A stretch of DNA of 64,000 nt from Owenia fusiformis (lineage: Eukaryota; Annelida; Polychaeta; Sabellida; Oweniidae). The position numbers and the translations under genes were made by a program. Where the stretch lies: the NCBI GenBank assembly GCA_903813345.2, contig CAIIXF020000004.1, positions 15,075,196 to 15,139,195 on the forward strand, read 5' to 3'. Numbering within the stretch: position 1 is the stretch's first letter; the number at the start of each line of letters is the position of its first letter. Shown one piece after another: positions 44,101 through 59,100 of the stretch. Under the pieces are notes generated by a model, which was given only the letters and a program-made list of their open reading frames with translations, was not told the origin of the DNA and searched no databases.

Positions 44101-47100
44101 GAATAAAAGTTTTTACAAACCAGCTTTATGTACCTATAACACGTCCAAGTATGGGATAAATATTTTTACATCCTTGAGATTTAAATGGATAAAACTAATT
44201 ATACCATACTTGGGCGTGTTTCAGCGTGTTTCTGACCGGGCTAATATATAAAGTCAAGTATACACCAATGGGGCAAAAATACCACTTGCCCTATTGAGTT
44301 CCAACTTTCCCATCGAATAACGACGGTGTTCCATGGGAACTTGATGACTTTGCCTCATTGAGTCCCCATCATGCCCAATCAAGCCCTACGGAGTCCCATC
44401 AAATCCCACCTTGGCCCATTGGAATACGTCGAATTTTGCCCCATCGAATCCCACCTGGTCCCACGCGGTACCTCATGTGACCTCATGGGACTCGATGAGG
44501 CAAGATGGGGCAAAATCAGAGTCCAATGAAGCCCCACGGACCTCATGGAGCAAAATCCCAATAGGTCCCACGAGATCCCACGCAATGTTAAAGCCCAGTA
44601 TACATCAATGGGGCAAAATCCTACTTGACCCATCGAGTCCCATCTTGCCCTGATGACTTTGCCCCATCGACTCCTATCTATGCCTCATCGAGCCCTACGG
44701 GGTCCCATCAAATCCCACCTTGCCCCATTGCTATATGTTGGTCGTTGGGCTTCATACAATACGTCATATGATCGAAACAGTACGTCATAGATTCCAAAAT
44801 CCCACAATTCGACATGGCATCAATTTTATTGCCGAACTTGGGTAAGGGGTCACAACCAATGGAAGATAATTGACATCAAAACACTTCAGCTTATCAAATG
44901 CCGCAAGCCTGTTTTAGCGAAGCGGGTAAATTGAGGCATTTTTCCATAACGTCATACCCATCTTTCAGACGATGTAGTGAAATATTTTGATGGCGGACAT
45001 TCAATTATTTGATACATTAAATGAAAGCATATCTGAAATCCTTCAGAAAAAACAAACAGAAACAGTGCGTTCAGGGTACCCCAAAATCGGCTAGGTTAGG
45101 GAAGTCCCAACTTGTCCCATGGTTGTACTTGGCTTTATATCTGCCCGCTACGTCATAATCGATAAATCTATTTTGAGCTCTAATTTAAATTTCCCGCATT
45201 TCCAATTTATTTGCGATTAGCATACTGTTGCGTCTGCGTTTGCGTGAAGCGCGTAATACGACGCAAACCATGATTTGCGCTTGCGAATAATGTTGATTCG
45301 CAAGCGCAACGCAAATCGCAACGCTAATTTAGCACTGACCGGATAATGAGGGCTCAGAGCTATAGACAACCAGTGATTTCTTTATAATGGATGCAAGGCC
45401 ATGAGACCTTCAAAGGGACCACAGCTGACTGATCATAACAAAGAGAGGTGCTTTAATGGGCAGGAAAGCACCAAAACATTGGACTTAATCTTTTGTGTCA
45501 TATGACAGCATGTGAAGAAATAAGATGTGTCCTCCACAAAGTTGATAATTGTGTTCCTTTCTGTCGTAGACCAGGGGAAAGAGACAATAAGGACACTTAC
45601 TGATGTGGCAGTCTATGAAGGCGTATTTATGCTTGGAGCAGTATTACAGAGGTTGTTAAGAGCAGTACTACAAAAGTTGCACCCCCTTGGTGATTCCCAA
45701 ACAAAATTTCAGAGTAATTTGACCTTTTGGACCTCCATCAAGTACCACATGCAAACAGAGTGTTTTGGGGCAACATTCAACTGCAGAATGATCATGCTGA
45801 TGCATATGCTAGTGGCATCGTGTTGGATTACATCAGGGCAGGCATTGTGGACTAGCTACCATGGGCACAAAAGTCAGCCAATCAGGCCAATGCAGAGCAA
45901 ATGTGGGATGACCTTGGTAATGAGATTCGTGACTTGGACCTCCACCTCAAAATTTAGACACGTAACACACTGCCCAGAGTGACTAATGGGTCTTATTTCA
46001 CTTAGACAGGTCAGATGTTTCATTCTATGCTGGTCCCGTAGATTTGATGCTCTGATTGCAGGATACTTTTTTTGCGAATAAGAATCATCTAGACGAAAAT
46101 GATAATCACTTTTTACCAGACTTTCCAATGAAAACAAACTCACTGCTGATTTCAGCTAAAACTGATCAGTTTGAAGTTATGAAGTTAATTTTGACTCTTG
46201 ACCCTTCCAAAGCTTGTGGCCCAGATGAGATAACAAATAAAATGTTAAATTTAACTGCACACTCACTTTCTAAACCACTATCTGAACTATTCAACAAACT
46301 AATGGCCAAGAATATTTTTCCTGATACTTGGAAAATTTGCAGTGTATGTCCTATTTTTAAAAACAGGACAAATCCAAGATTAGTAACTACAGACCCATAA
46401 CATTACTCAATACATTATCAAAATTGTTTGAGAAAATTATAGCTGACCGAATCAAAAAACACTTAATTTCAAATGATCTTTTGTTCAAGTATCAGTCTGG
46501 CTTTCTACCAGGCCATAGCACCCATTCTTAGCTAATGGCAATTGAACATTTTTTACTTACCAATTTTGACCAAGGCAAAGCCTCTAAAACCATTTTTCTT
46601 GACATTGCAGCTGCTTTTGACCGTGTTCCGCATAACTTACTTCTACACAAACTAAGGGCCTACGGTATTCATGGACAACTTCTAAATTTACTAAAATCAT
46701 ATCTGACAAATAGGCGGTTTTTTGTAAACATTGCTGGTGAGTCATCAGTAACAACTGAAGCTGGCTTCCTAAACTGTGGCGTGCCACAGGGATCAATTTT
46801 AGGCCCTCTTCTATTTATTTTATACATTAATGACCTTCCTGATAATGTAAACTCCAAATGCTATATCTATGCAGATGACACATCTCTTCATTTTATTTTT
46901 GATCCCAAAAAGCCCCAAGAAATTGATGAACTAGTTAAATCCGATCTAACTGAGATAGAAAATTGGTCCAAATTGTGGAGATTACAATTTAAACCAGAAA
47001 AGAGCTGTGAAGTTATTTTCCATGGAGTTAGAGCAAATCCTCAAAATGTAAGCAAATCCTTTCTAAGTGACTCTGAAATCGAAAGAACAAATGTACATAA

Positions 47101-50100
47101 ACACCTTGGATACACTTTTGATCATAATCTGACCAATCAAAACCATATTGAAGAAATATATAATAAAGTTAGGAAAATGATAAATCCCCTGAAGAACCTT
47201 AAAACAAAGTTAAACTCAAGAGATCTGGAAACGCTTTTCAACTCATTTATAAGACCTCATTTTGATTATGGTACTGCTATTTTTAACACGGCATCAAAAT
47301 ATCTTCTAAATAGACTTGATCAAATTTATTATCAGGCTGCTCTTTTGTGCTCTGGTTGTCTTCATGGCAGTAATACTGATAAAGTTTTGAATCTCCTTCA
47401 ATGGCCTTCTCTAGACACAAGAAGAAAAATGCAAATTAACAACTTTATGTTTAAAGTTGTAAATGGTCCAAATCCACCCTTTTTAGATGAAATTTTTGAT
47501 AAATTCAAAAATCGGGGAACACGCAATCTGTGTGATAGATCTGAATTTAATTTACCAACCAGATGCTCAAAGAGGTTCTTGAATTCATCAGTTCCATCAG
47601 CAATATCAAAATGGTCACGACTACCAAAACGATTACGTAATTTGAATACTCTCCAATCCTTTAAAAAACACCAAAAGATTTTGTTTAAAAACCAAGAAAG
47701 TTTTATTAGCACCTCCAAACTCAATCTAAAAAGATCTCATGAAATTTTGATTAACCAATTTAGAGCTGATCTTCTTTTCAAAGCCCAACTTTATGCTCAC
47801 AACTTCACCTATGTTGAGAATCCAAACTGTAAATGTGGAGCCCCCCAGACGGAAAAACACTTCTTCTTTCAGTGTCCCCTTATTAAAGAAAAGATAACAA
47901 AATTAAAAACTGATATTATTAATATAACTGGACTATCAGATAATCATTTAACTCAGAATGATCTCCTTTACTTAATGAAACATGGCTCGGACAATATTTC
48001 CCTTGATCTAAATTCACATCTCCAAACCTCAATCGCTGAATTCATTGAAATGAACCTATAACGTTTTCGCCTCCCTACATACTTTATATACTATACTTTA
48101 TTTTATATTATCCACACTTAATATTTCCACCCCATGGCCAACCACAAGTGCAGAGTGAACCCCTTGACCTAATCATAATTTTGTATTTTGTGCTATTAAT
48201 GTACCCTTCTATAATGCCTTCGGGCGACTGAAGGGATTTATATTATGATATTTTTATGAAGCAATAAATATTTCTTAATAAAAAAAAAAATTGCAGGATA
48301 AAGAGGACATAACATAACGCATATTAGTGCTATCATTGGATAGAGGACACTTCAATCTTAATGACCAGATGTTTATTTTGTTTGATCTGTTTTACAGGAT
48401 GATTTGGATCGGGGTGTTTTGAAAATGCAAAATTTCTTACGTTTCCCCTGTTTAAATAACAGTAATTTTTTAAACTAAACTGTGAATATTTTTTTTCTAA
48501 AAAATGTTGATCTGTAGACGAAATATGTGGTTATGATTTGCCTAGAAAATAAATGTCTGAACCAACTCCAAATAAATGTTCTCTTACTCCAAACTTTGAA
48601 TTCTGAGGAGCCAAATCCAATATTCCATATTTATGAGCAACAGTGTATTTTTACTAGAAATATGTGATCATTGAATGAAGACGGTTTTGAGAGAATCATA
48701 ACAGCTTGAACTTGAGGTTAAAAAGTATTATCTCTTAAAAGTTCAGTTAGTGATGTAGGGGATATTTGTTGGCCAGACAATAACTCAAATGCCTGTCAAT
48801 GGATTTGGTTGATAACTTGATTTGGTAGATATCTCTTAACAGAAATGAAGCTTATGAAGCTAAATTACATTTTGTTTATTCTCAAAATCTGTCCAAAGGA
48901 ATTGAAATTCAAGATTCTGCATCTCTAAAGTTTACTGTGAAATTCTAGTCCGCTCTGATATAACTGTTAATTATGTGAAGTTGATAACACATACATATTC
49001 TCCAAAAAATAATTGAAAGGTACATGTGTAATTGTTGTCTATTTGAATAATTTTTGAAAACATTTCCAGATATTGGAAAAGTTGAAGGAAGAATTCCCTA
49101 ATCAATGTACATATTTTCTTTTTTAATCAGAAGGTATATTCAGATAGAAGACAAGATATCGACAGAACAGACTAGACATGATGTGTTGCATGGTGAAGTA
49201 ACACAGAGAGAGGCTGAGCTTGAAGAGATGACATCATTAAAATCAGCACTTCAGCGTGACCTCCAGTCATTAAGAAAACATGTGAAAGGTGTATTATCCT
49301 ACTACTGTACATACATCTTCTACTGTTCTTCTTTAGAACTGTGAATCTTTTGCCTTTAAGAATATTGAACAACATGGTTTTAGTTGTTTTCACCAAAGGG
49401 AGGAGGCTATATCTACATTGCTCTTCAAATGTAATATGAAACACTGTTGGTTTTGGCAAAATTTTTTTATTTATTGCAAGTACACGTACCATCACTTCAT
49501 ATATTTTGTTAATGATAGTCTTCGAAACAAAGTTTCCTGATAAGTAGTTTATAAAAAATTAATGCAATGTGTATGTGTGTTAATATTTCAGACCAGAAAG
49601 TTGAAGCAAGATCCAAACAGGATGAACTAGATGAGGTCAAAGAAACACATAGTGATCTAGAAGAGGTATGGTATAGAAATATATTTTTGTTATTAATTTA
49701 TTTGACTAATGCGTACTGATATGTCAATAGCCAAAAATAACCAATTACTTCCATTTTCAGGATTTGAAACTCTTAACCAGTCAGAAGCAAGAGATGTCAT
49801 TAGAAATTACTTCCATGCGAGACACAATCAGAAACCTTCAAGCCCAATGTGATGAAAACCTCAGAGAGAAGGATCGTAGTGAATTACAGTTAGAGGACGT
49901 CAAGAGGCAGATTGCAGATTTACAACAAAGAAATCTAGAGGGCAGAGAGGTGGGTCAGTGGAAGAAAGTTATTTCCATATTGTGTTTACATTAGATTAGT
50001 TCCCTTATTGTGATTTTGTGATGCTGTAAAGGGAGAGAAAGGTTACAAAATGTCATGTCTCATATTTTCCAGACATTATCTAGAGTTCGTGAGGGAGCTC

Positions 50101-53100
50101 GCAATGAGGAAACACGAATTACAGAGGTATTCTTTTAAAGTCTATTTTATAAAAACTCAGTCAAATTTTGATTTCAGCAGAAAAGTTTATACAAATCAAA
50201 AGTGCACACAGAGGTATACAATACATATATTTGAATTCCCATGTTTTATTTTATTGATGTGTCACGTTTGTTTTGAGCTTTTTTTGAGTCATGGTTTTGC
50301 TAACTTTTGTTTTAATTACATGCATGTTTTTACTTTTTTATTCATTTTTAGTTTTTACACATTTTGCATATGTGCACTACAATGCATCGTGGTGTTTTTT
50401 TGCTATTATTTTTGCCTGCTACTAATGTTTTTTGTTTTGTACATGGCTTACCTCATTTGAGTGTTATCACTTTTGTAAGATAATTCTTAATACTTATCCC
50501 ACTTAGTATTAAATAGGCAGTTTGTCTGTGTGTCCCATTTTGGTTCTTTCTATCTGTAAACCAACTACCACTCCTACACTTATGTAAAAGGCGTTGATTT
50601 GATAATTTAAGTATCTAACTTTATTGTAATTCCTTTTAGAAATTCCTCAAAAGTTGGTTGGTTTAAAAATGGACTACTAGTGCTTAACTGCATGATAGCT
50701 CCCATCCAGGGTTCTGGGCGTGGCGCTTCGTCGTCCATTTTGTTATCCACGGACGCCACGTCATCATCATATTCAGAATATTCCGTTTTGAAAACGTTAC
50801 ATTTCGGCCCGTATGGTCCTTCATGTCCCCTAATAGGGTTATTACATTTGCTACATTTCTGGACTACTGCCCCTTGTTCTGTTTCAGACATTGAATTTAA
50901 AATCTTTAAAAAATTGCTGAAAATTATCTACGTGTGTCACCAACCAAAAATTTTGTTCACTATGCCCCGCCTCTGACGGCTATTTCAAAAACTAGCAATA
51001 TGTATGATGCGACATCTATCTCAAACATTACATTAAAGTCAATTTGCAAGCAAATAACCAGTATTGAATAAATGTCTTCAAATTCACTCCAAAAAATATT
51101 TTTGAAATCCAACCATCAGTCATTTGAGCTGTTATTTACAATGGTTATTCTGCATTGTTACAAAAATATCATTCAAATTCATTTCCTTAAAATCAGTTTA
51201 ACCCAAAATATATCATGCAATGTGGAACTTAGTGAGCAGCAGGGTTTTTCTATGCATGTGAACCTCATATTAAAGTGGTATACACATCATATTTCTTTAA
51301 GTTCCTCATGTATGCCATTCAGTTTATGTATGTTTGCTTTATTCCCTACTAATATATCACTATTTTTCTCTACTTTTCAATTTTATGAGGTTCCTTTTTT
51401 ATTGTTTTTATTCACATGTATGCACCTTCACTTCAGTTGCTTAGCTCGGCCAATAGGGATCTTTGCAGCATTCAGTCCGAAACTGCTCTCCAAAAAGATG
51501 AATTGCATCGCACTAATGCACAGCTTGAAAACACAAAGGTAGAAATGGAACACAATTTAAAAAAAATCCACTCATTTATTTTTACCTTTTATTATATGGT
51601 TTCATTTCATTTTGGTATTATTCATTAATGCACTGCATTTTATCACCTCCCTTATATGCATCTTAATAACACTTGTGTTAATCTTAATTAGACTAATAAA
51701 TTGAATTGAATTTACCACTCAACGCAACGGATTCACATTTATTAAGAAATAATTCAGAATCATGATAACAGGTACCCAGACCTTTAATTCCAAAAAAATG
51801 ACTAAATTTCCTTGACATTGTCTCGTGAAGAAAGTTTGCCATTTATGCTTAAGTGATGTAGAGTGTGACTAATAAATGCACAAATCTGTCACAAAAATTA
51901 ACACTCATGTATCATGTATGTTTTAGACTGAGTTATCAAGGCTCGGGAGAACACAGGAGAAATACATTCAGCTAGAATCCAGAGTCAAGGATCTGGGTAG
52001 GTCATGTATACATTTAATAACAAATTGCCTTAGCCAAAAAGAAAGGAGAGAGAGAAAAGAAAAGCAATTGATAAGACAACTCAGACAATTAAATTATTCG
52101 TGAAGAAAGAGTGACTTAAAATAAGTTTATTGTTTTTTGGTTTATGAGTCTGTATAGTGAGCTCATTATAGTGTCTCTACCACTGTTTAACAAATAAGAG
52201 TTATTTAAAAAGTTGTTTAAAGTGACAATAATTTTACCATTAATATGTTAAAGAGTAATTTAAAGTTCCTGAATATTTTCATTCAGAACAAGAAATTGTC
52301 GAGAGGACCACAGAAAAGAACCAGTTATCTGAGGCCTTGAATATGTCTTATGTAGAGCTACAGAATTTAAGAGCACAGATAACACAGGTAGGCTGAAATT
52401 AATTGTTAATATGATCCTAGTTGGACAACATTTGGACTTTTTTATTATTATGATATGTACAAATCAATGTAACTTTTGTAGCTTTAAAATAATATATGAC
52501 ATATACTATGGAGACATTGGAATATGTCTGCCAAGGGGGGCATACTTTCAGGACACCCTGTATATGATTAATTCCATGAATCGTCTGAGTTCATCAATCA
52601 AATTCCTTTTGCTGTATGAAGATTATAAAATATTGAGAATGTAAAAAATTTCTGAAATTGTTATCTTTATAATTGGACTGTATCTACTATGTTAATGTTT
52701 TAGCAATTTAACAAAAAGTTATTTATTTGATCACTTTATTTCCTTTATATAGGATGGTGTCTTAAGGATGGAGCAAATCCATGATTTAGAATCTGAATTA
52801 GAGGCAGTCAGGGAGCAACTACGTGCGACGACAAAGGTAGTGTGCTAAACTTTATTTCACATTTATTTCCTGTTCTATCACATTAACTGAAGTGGATTAT
52901 AATCACTACTCTATACTGTATTTTGTAAAATCATTCAGCATCTACAACTTCAAAACCTCCAAGAACTATAAAGGACGGGTGTCATTAAGGGCCCTTTTTA
53001 GCCCCCAAAGATATCTGATAATAATGCATATCATATTGAAGAAAAATCTTTTGTGCTTTATAAAAATACAATTTCAGCAAATTTTGACCTTTGATGTTCA

Positions 53101-56100
53101 CACAAGTCATTTAAAGATCATATACCATTTTGGTGTTTTTAAAAAAAAATTCTTTATTTATTGTTGTCTAAGTAAATAGTAAATAAATATTAACCATTTT
53201 AAATATATTAAAATGTAATATATGAAATACTGAAGAAAAGATACGATTAAAATTATTTTCATGGAAAAGCACAAAGGGCAATATTGACAAAATGCAAATG
53301 CTATTTTGGTAGGTTCTGGGCTAGCAATGGGTACATTTCAACTGTGACTGTAATGGATTACTATTGACTTTTATCAACATCACAGGGCAACATTTAAGCA
53401 ACTTAAATACAAGGAAAATCAAAGATTTCCTCTCATTTCTAAAACGAGGAACAAAAGCATGAATTCAAGGAAAACTAGATGTATAAGATTGCAAGCAATC
53501 TTACGGAGGCCCCGTAGGCTTTTTTGAACATTTAAAGGTCAGCCAAAGGTCAAATCTTAAAAACAAGGTCATATATGAACTCCAGGCATCTTGTAGATGA
53601 TTTTAAAAAAAAAGTTTGGTCAATTTGAAGCAATGTGAAATTTGACCTTGAAAAATTTCAACATTAGACCTTTTTCAGTTTTTGAGGTCCAATATCTCAA
53701 AACTGGGGCAGAATTTAAATAGCTAATCAATTGTTAATATGTGTAAAATCTTGAGAGGAATATATATCCTGACTTTAGTTCAAAAATATTGATTTGTAGT
53801 CACAAACTTTGAGAAACTTAGAAAACACAGTTTGTGATCTTGTTTGATGATCTTGACCTTGAAAATTTTACTTTTTTAGACCTCAGTATATCTTTTCTGA
53901 TTGAATAAACCTAAATTTGAATCCAGAAAATCAATTTGAAAAATCAACTTTTTGACATTTCGAAGGTCACTGAAGGTCAAATAAAGGTCATAGGTCAAAA
54001 CTAAGGTCAGATTTGAGTTTCTGAGATCTTGTAGATGCTTTTTAAAAAAAATTTGGTCAATTTAGAGCAAGTTGAAATTTGTAATTGACCTTGAATCTTC
54101 GAAATTTGACCTTTTTTTAGTTTTTGAGTTCTAATATCTCAAAACTGGAGCAAAATTTTAATAAATAGTCAATTGCTAATATGTGTAGAACCTTTAGAGG
54201 AATATATATTCTGACTTTCAGTAAAAAAATAGATTTGTAGTCTCCAATTTTGAGAAACTTAGAAAACACAGTTTGTGATTTCATTTGATGACCTCGACCT
54301 TTGACCTTGCAAATTTTACTTTTTTAGACCTCAGCGGGTCTTTCGTGAATAAATATACCTAAATTTGAATCCAGAAAATCGAGTTGAAAAATCAACTTTT
54401 TTGACCTTTCGGAGGTCACTGAAGGTCAACCAAAGGTCAAAGGTCAAAAGTAAGGTCAGATTTGGAATCCTGAGAACTTGTAGATGAGTTTTAAAAAAAA
54501 ATTTGGTCAATTTGAAGCAAGTTGAAATTTAGTCTTGAAAAGTTTCGAAATTTGACCTTTTTTCAGTTTTTGAGTTCTAATATCTCAAAACTGGTACACA
54601 ATTTTAATAAATAGTCAATTGCTAATATGTGTAGAACCTATAGAGGAATATATATCCTGACTTTCATGAAAAAATATTGATTTGTAGTCACCAAAACTTA
54701 GAAACTTAGAAAACACAGTTTGTGATTTAGTTTGATGACCTTGACCTTTGACCTTGCAAATTTTACTTTTTTAGACCTCAGTGGGTCTTTTGTGATCAAA
54801 TGTACCTAAATTTGAATCCAGAAAATCAATTTGAAAAATCAACTTTTTTGACCTTTCGAAGGTCACTGAAGGTCAACCAAAGGTCACAGGTCTAAAGTAA
54901 GGTCAGATTTGGAATCCTGAGAACTTGTAGATGAGTTTTAAAAAAAAAATTGGTCAATTTGAAGCAAGTTGAAAAAAGACCTTTTTTGACTTTTTTTTGA
55001 CCTTCAATATCTCAAAATCTAGGCAGAATTTCTCTAGACGGCAAAAGGCTAAGACTAATAGAATACTAATATCTATCTGTATGCAAAAATTCAGCCAAAA
55101 ATATTGAAGTGTAGTGTCAGGATTTGAGAAACTTAAAAAAAACTTAGATTTGACCTGGATTTTGACCTTGACCTAGATAAAAATTCCTTTCCCCTTAAGT
55201 TCAACCTAGGTCCCTTGTAGGTTTATATAGTAGATAGTTGAAATCTAGTTGAAAGTAGGAGAAAAAGTGCAGAGAAGAATAAATAATAATAATAATATCT
55301 ATAAAATTAATAGGAGGTTGGGGCCTCCTAATAAATGATGGCCTGTGCCAAAATATATAACATATGAGAAAGTTGTGGCACAGTAAAGGATATGTATAGG
55401 ATATCATATGATTTTAAATGATTTTATCTTTATCTCCGAGTTGATATCAATATAGTTAGCATAGCGAATTAGCGCAGATATTGATATCAATGAGTTGGAT
55501 TAACACAATATCACGAAAATTCATAGGATGTTCTATTTTTCCCATAGTTCACCTCTAAAACTAAACAAAGCATATCAAAACAACATCCATTCATTCATTC
55601 ATCCCCTTGATGTCATAAAATCACTATGTAACAAAACATATCATATTGGTGGTAGTTTTCAAATCCCTGCCGGTGATATCTGTGAAATATTTTCCTAATT
55701 CCACAGATATCACTTTTTCCACGCATTTGCCATCCTCCGTACGCAGGGTTTCAAAATCCAGAATATCTTCTTCCTTTCTACAGTAGCACTTTTACTGTAA
55801 GAAGGAGGTACGGATTCTTGAAGCCTGCTAAGGAGGATGCGCATTTGCAAAATATCATAAATATGTTTTCATGTTACCTAGCAGAGCGGAACAGAGTTCA
55901 ACTATGGGATAAAGAATAAAAAATAGGTACATACTTGAATTACCACTCCAAAAATATTAAATATGAGGGTTTAAAGAAAGAATATTGAATATGAGATTCA
56001 AAAAGACAAGTGGCCTCATGTCTCACATTACCCAAACCCCAGATCATCGATGTCATATATACTTGTATACTGTATATCAATGTTATTTACTGGGAGGATT

Positions 56101-59100
56101 AAATATGGAGTGAATAGCAATGGTCTATACGATATTTCCAGATGGATATTTTTCCCTAGAAGCGGAACCCAAACTCAGTCATGACATTGAAGCTAACTTT
56201 TGCAATTAATAGAAACTTGTTTTTTATTATATTTTTTGTGTTCTATATTTGTGATGAAATGATATGAGATTCATTTCCACAAGAAGATGGAATGAATGTG
56301 ACCTTGTATATTGAACTATACTCCTTTTCTGAATAAATAGAACAACATTTTATCCAAGCCAAATAAGAAAACCAAGGCCAATGAGTGTAATTTATGTCCA
56401 GTTAAACTAACACAATAACAACTTTTTGTCTGGACTCACTTATTATGTAAGAATGAATTGTATTACTGTTTACTGCATTAAATGTCAAGTATACTATCTG
56501 TATTTAATTTCAAATGACTATCTCACTTATCGAAGATATACAAGAAATGTTATTTTGAAACAAATTCAGCACAACCAAAACCATGTCCACATAATATGAC
56601 AAATCCAAGATGGCTGCCACAATTTTAGATCCATGCACATGTGAAGAAGTTAGAAATACACATGGTCCACAAGTTCTATCCCAAATAAAATGGGAAGTTT
56701 AAGGTTTTCACACATATCAACTCTATTCCTATATACTTTATATTTGTGGTTAGGCTTGTGATCTAGGTAAACTTAGCATGTTCATGTACCTCCTATCCTC
56801 TGAAGGTAAAAACGGAAATAGTGACTTCAATTGAGAAAAATGTATCTTATGGTCTCCATATACATTTTGAGTGGCTGTCCGGCTTAAATTAGATACTACT
56901 GATAATCTTAGATTGAAAATTATGTCAAGATTAGTCCTCAGCCTCTCATAACGGATAACTTCGAGGTAATTGTGTTGTTACTGCAAAAACCTCTATTTCT
57001 ATGTCCCCTTTCACAGATTTTGTATTACTTTTTTTTAACTCCTTTATGCCTTGAATGTTCTACACACTCATGGTAACTAAAATCATCATTGTTGCAGCCT
57101 AATGTAATTTTTTTCAACTGTCTTTGTCTTCACTGTTTTGGCTCTACTTTTTGTGTATGTACCCTTATAAAAAATTCAACCTTGAAAGTCCGAATTTAAA
57201 CTGTTGCACAATCATTGATCCGATCATTTATGCTACCATGGCAACCGTTACAATGCAACCATTACAATTTTGGTTGTAAACTCATTGAAAATGTTTCAAT
57301 CATATGTAACCATTGTAAACGCTTGACAATTTTGATTGAATTTCTTGCAACCGTTTCAATCGAATGCAACCCTTTAAACCTATGGCAATATTATCTCAAT
57401 ACAACATAAAATAATTATATTGCTCTTTAAAATATATATTTCAAATGTATGTATTTCATGCATACATGTCAGAATTTAAATTCTTTTGATCAAAAAGACA
57501 TTGAAAGTATTGAAATAGTTTAGTAGACTTGTCTTGTGAATGAAAATATATTGAACCAATTTCCATCTAACCTTGAAGGATGGTGATTGTCCCACTCACA
57601 TGTATATTATCTAGATAACAGCAATGCTAAGGCATAGCAAATCCCCTCGCTGTCATGACAATCATTTTTACAAAATCCCTTCACTACTTTTTAAGTTATT
57701 GCAAAAACATTTGAAATAATTCTTTTGATTGGGTCAAGTCTTGACTTTAACAAATTCAGACACTTATACTTCACCTTCACCTGAGTAATTATCACAATTA
57801 TAAAGGAGGGAAGATCTGTCTGGAAGGAAGAAATTCTTCAATCAGAAAATAATCTGTTTATTGATTTGATATTTTTGATTTGATAGAGAAAATGCAATCA
57901 GACATTACAGGATGTGTTTTAAATAATTAAGTCAATAAGCATTACTTAAAAAATTCTGATTACAGAAAGACTCAGTCTCTTTAGTTTGATTAGAGTCTGC
58001 TTTGAAGGATGTGTCTAAAGAAACTTTATTAATCCATTAATCCATAAACAAAAAAAAATAATTCCACAAGGCAAAACAAACCTTATAACAAAGAGACTCT
58101 CAGTTTGATTAGAGTCTGCTATAAAGGAAGCATCCTATGTAATTCATTATTCCATACACAGAACATGATAAATAATTTGCCAAAGAAAATTGCCCATATT
58201 TTCCTCCAGATTTTTTCAAGTTTAGAGTTTTGAAAAATAAGCCCTGTTTTTTTAATTTTTTAATCATTGACACATATTATTTAAACTGAAAACAAGTTTC
58301 AGTACAAATGCTATGCCCTAGTGAATACAGTAAAGCCATGAACTTTCAATTTATTGAATGCCCATGGTAAAAAAACTAAATTTAAATGAAATAAAAAATT
58401 CTGAAAATAGTATTTGCAGTTTCATATACTTGCTATTTGAGATTTTTCAGCACTTATTAAAGTAATTGAACAAAGAAGTATACCCTCAAAAATCTGAAAA
58501 CACTTTTTAGATTTTTACCCCCCCCCCCTCTGCATGAAATAGAGAATAAAAATAAATATATAGTATAACACAATATGAAAATAGATATAACAGAAACTAG
58601 GAATATGAACCCTATTTCTGGTCAAGCATTTTAATTAGCTGTTCAACCGTTTTAATTAGCTGTTCAACCGTTTTAATTAGCTGTTCAACCGTTTTAATTG
58701 GCTGTTCAAGCATTCTGATTTGCCTAAACCCATGAGAATATCAATATGTAGTAAGTTAAATTGTTGTGTTGAGCATTGTTATAAAAAATATTTGCCAAGA
58801 AAGAACATGGTAATTAAATCTGTTGTGAATAATGTGAATCAAAATAGTTCTCTTGTTTGTATTTTTTAAATTTTAGTGAGCCATACATTTGATATTAGGT
58901 GTTAACTACAGATATATGGATACATTTGAAGACCCATTTTGCTGGGGGGGGGGCTGACTACTGGCCTGTATATAAACTTTTGCGGGGGTCCTAAGCTAAA
59001 CCCTCCGATATCAATATGTTCCCATACAAATCTATCATACTGCATCAATATGATCCCATACCAATCTATTTGTATATCATGGGTGTAGCAATAATTCATC

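Larger units (their letters stand above)
41659..45351. mobile_element. Harbinger-like element inserted in the Tc1 transposase
   Basis: The 15-bp inverted ends CCTCATTATCCGGTC / GACCGGATAATGAGG are followed inward by arrays of GCAAATCGCAACGCAAA-type units on both sides. Inside is a HARBI1-like ORF (42,250-42,582), palindromes at 43.2-44.1 kb and a CCCCATCGA-type repeat at 44.3-44.7 kb. No clear 3-bp target duplication was found, so the superfamily rests on the ORF. Confidence 0.7.
41060..48645 (+). mobile_element. Tc1-type transposon carrying two nested insertions
   Basis: The inverted ends are CACTGTTGCTCATAAATATG and complement, with TA on both sides (41,058-41,059 and 48,646-48,647). The left part encodes a Tc1 transposase N-terminus (MALSGMKQTAIARTLGV from about 41,408, later SSLRGEWL). 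The right part encodes the rest in broken frames (RPSKGPQLTDHNKER from about 45,397, then a piece reading AEQMWDDLG). Removing the Harbinger-like insert (3,693 bp) and the LINE with one target copy (2,235 bp) leaves 1,658 bp, the usual size of a Tc1 element. It sits in centriolin intron 30. Confidence 0.88.

Noticed and set aside
50050-50460. A 136-codon ORF with hydrophobic segments as a membrane protein
   Set aside because: It starts just before the acceptor of centriolin exon 34 and runs through the exon and a T-rich intron; the hydrophobicity comes from the T-rich DNA.
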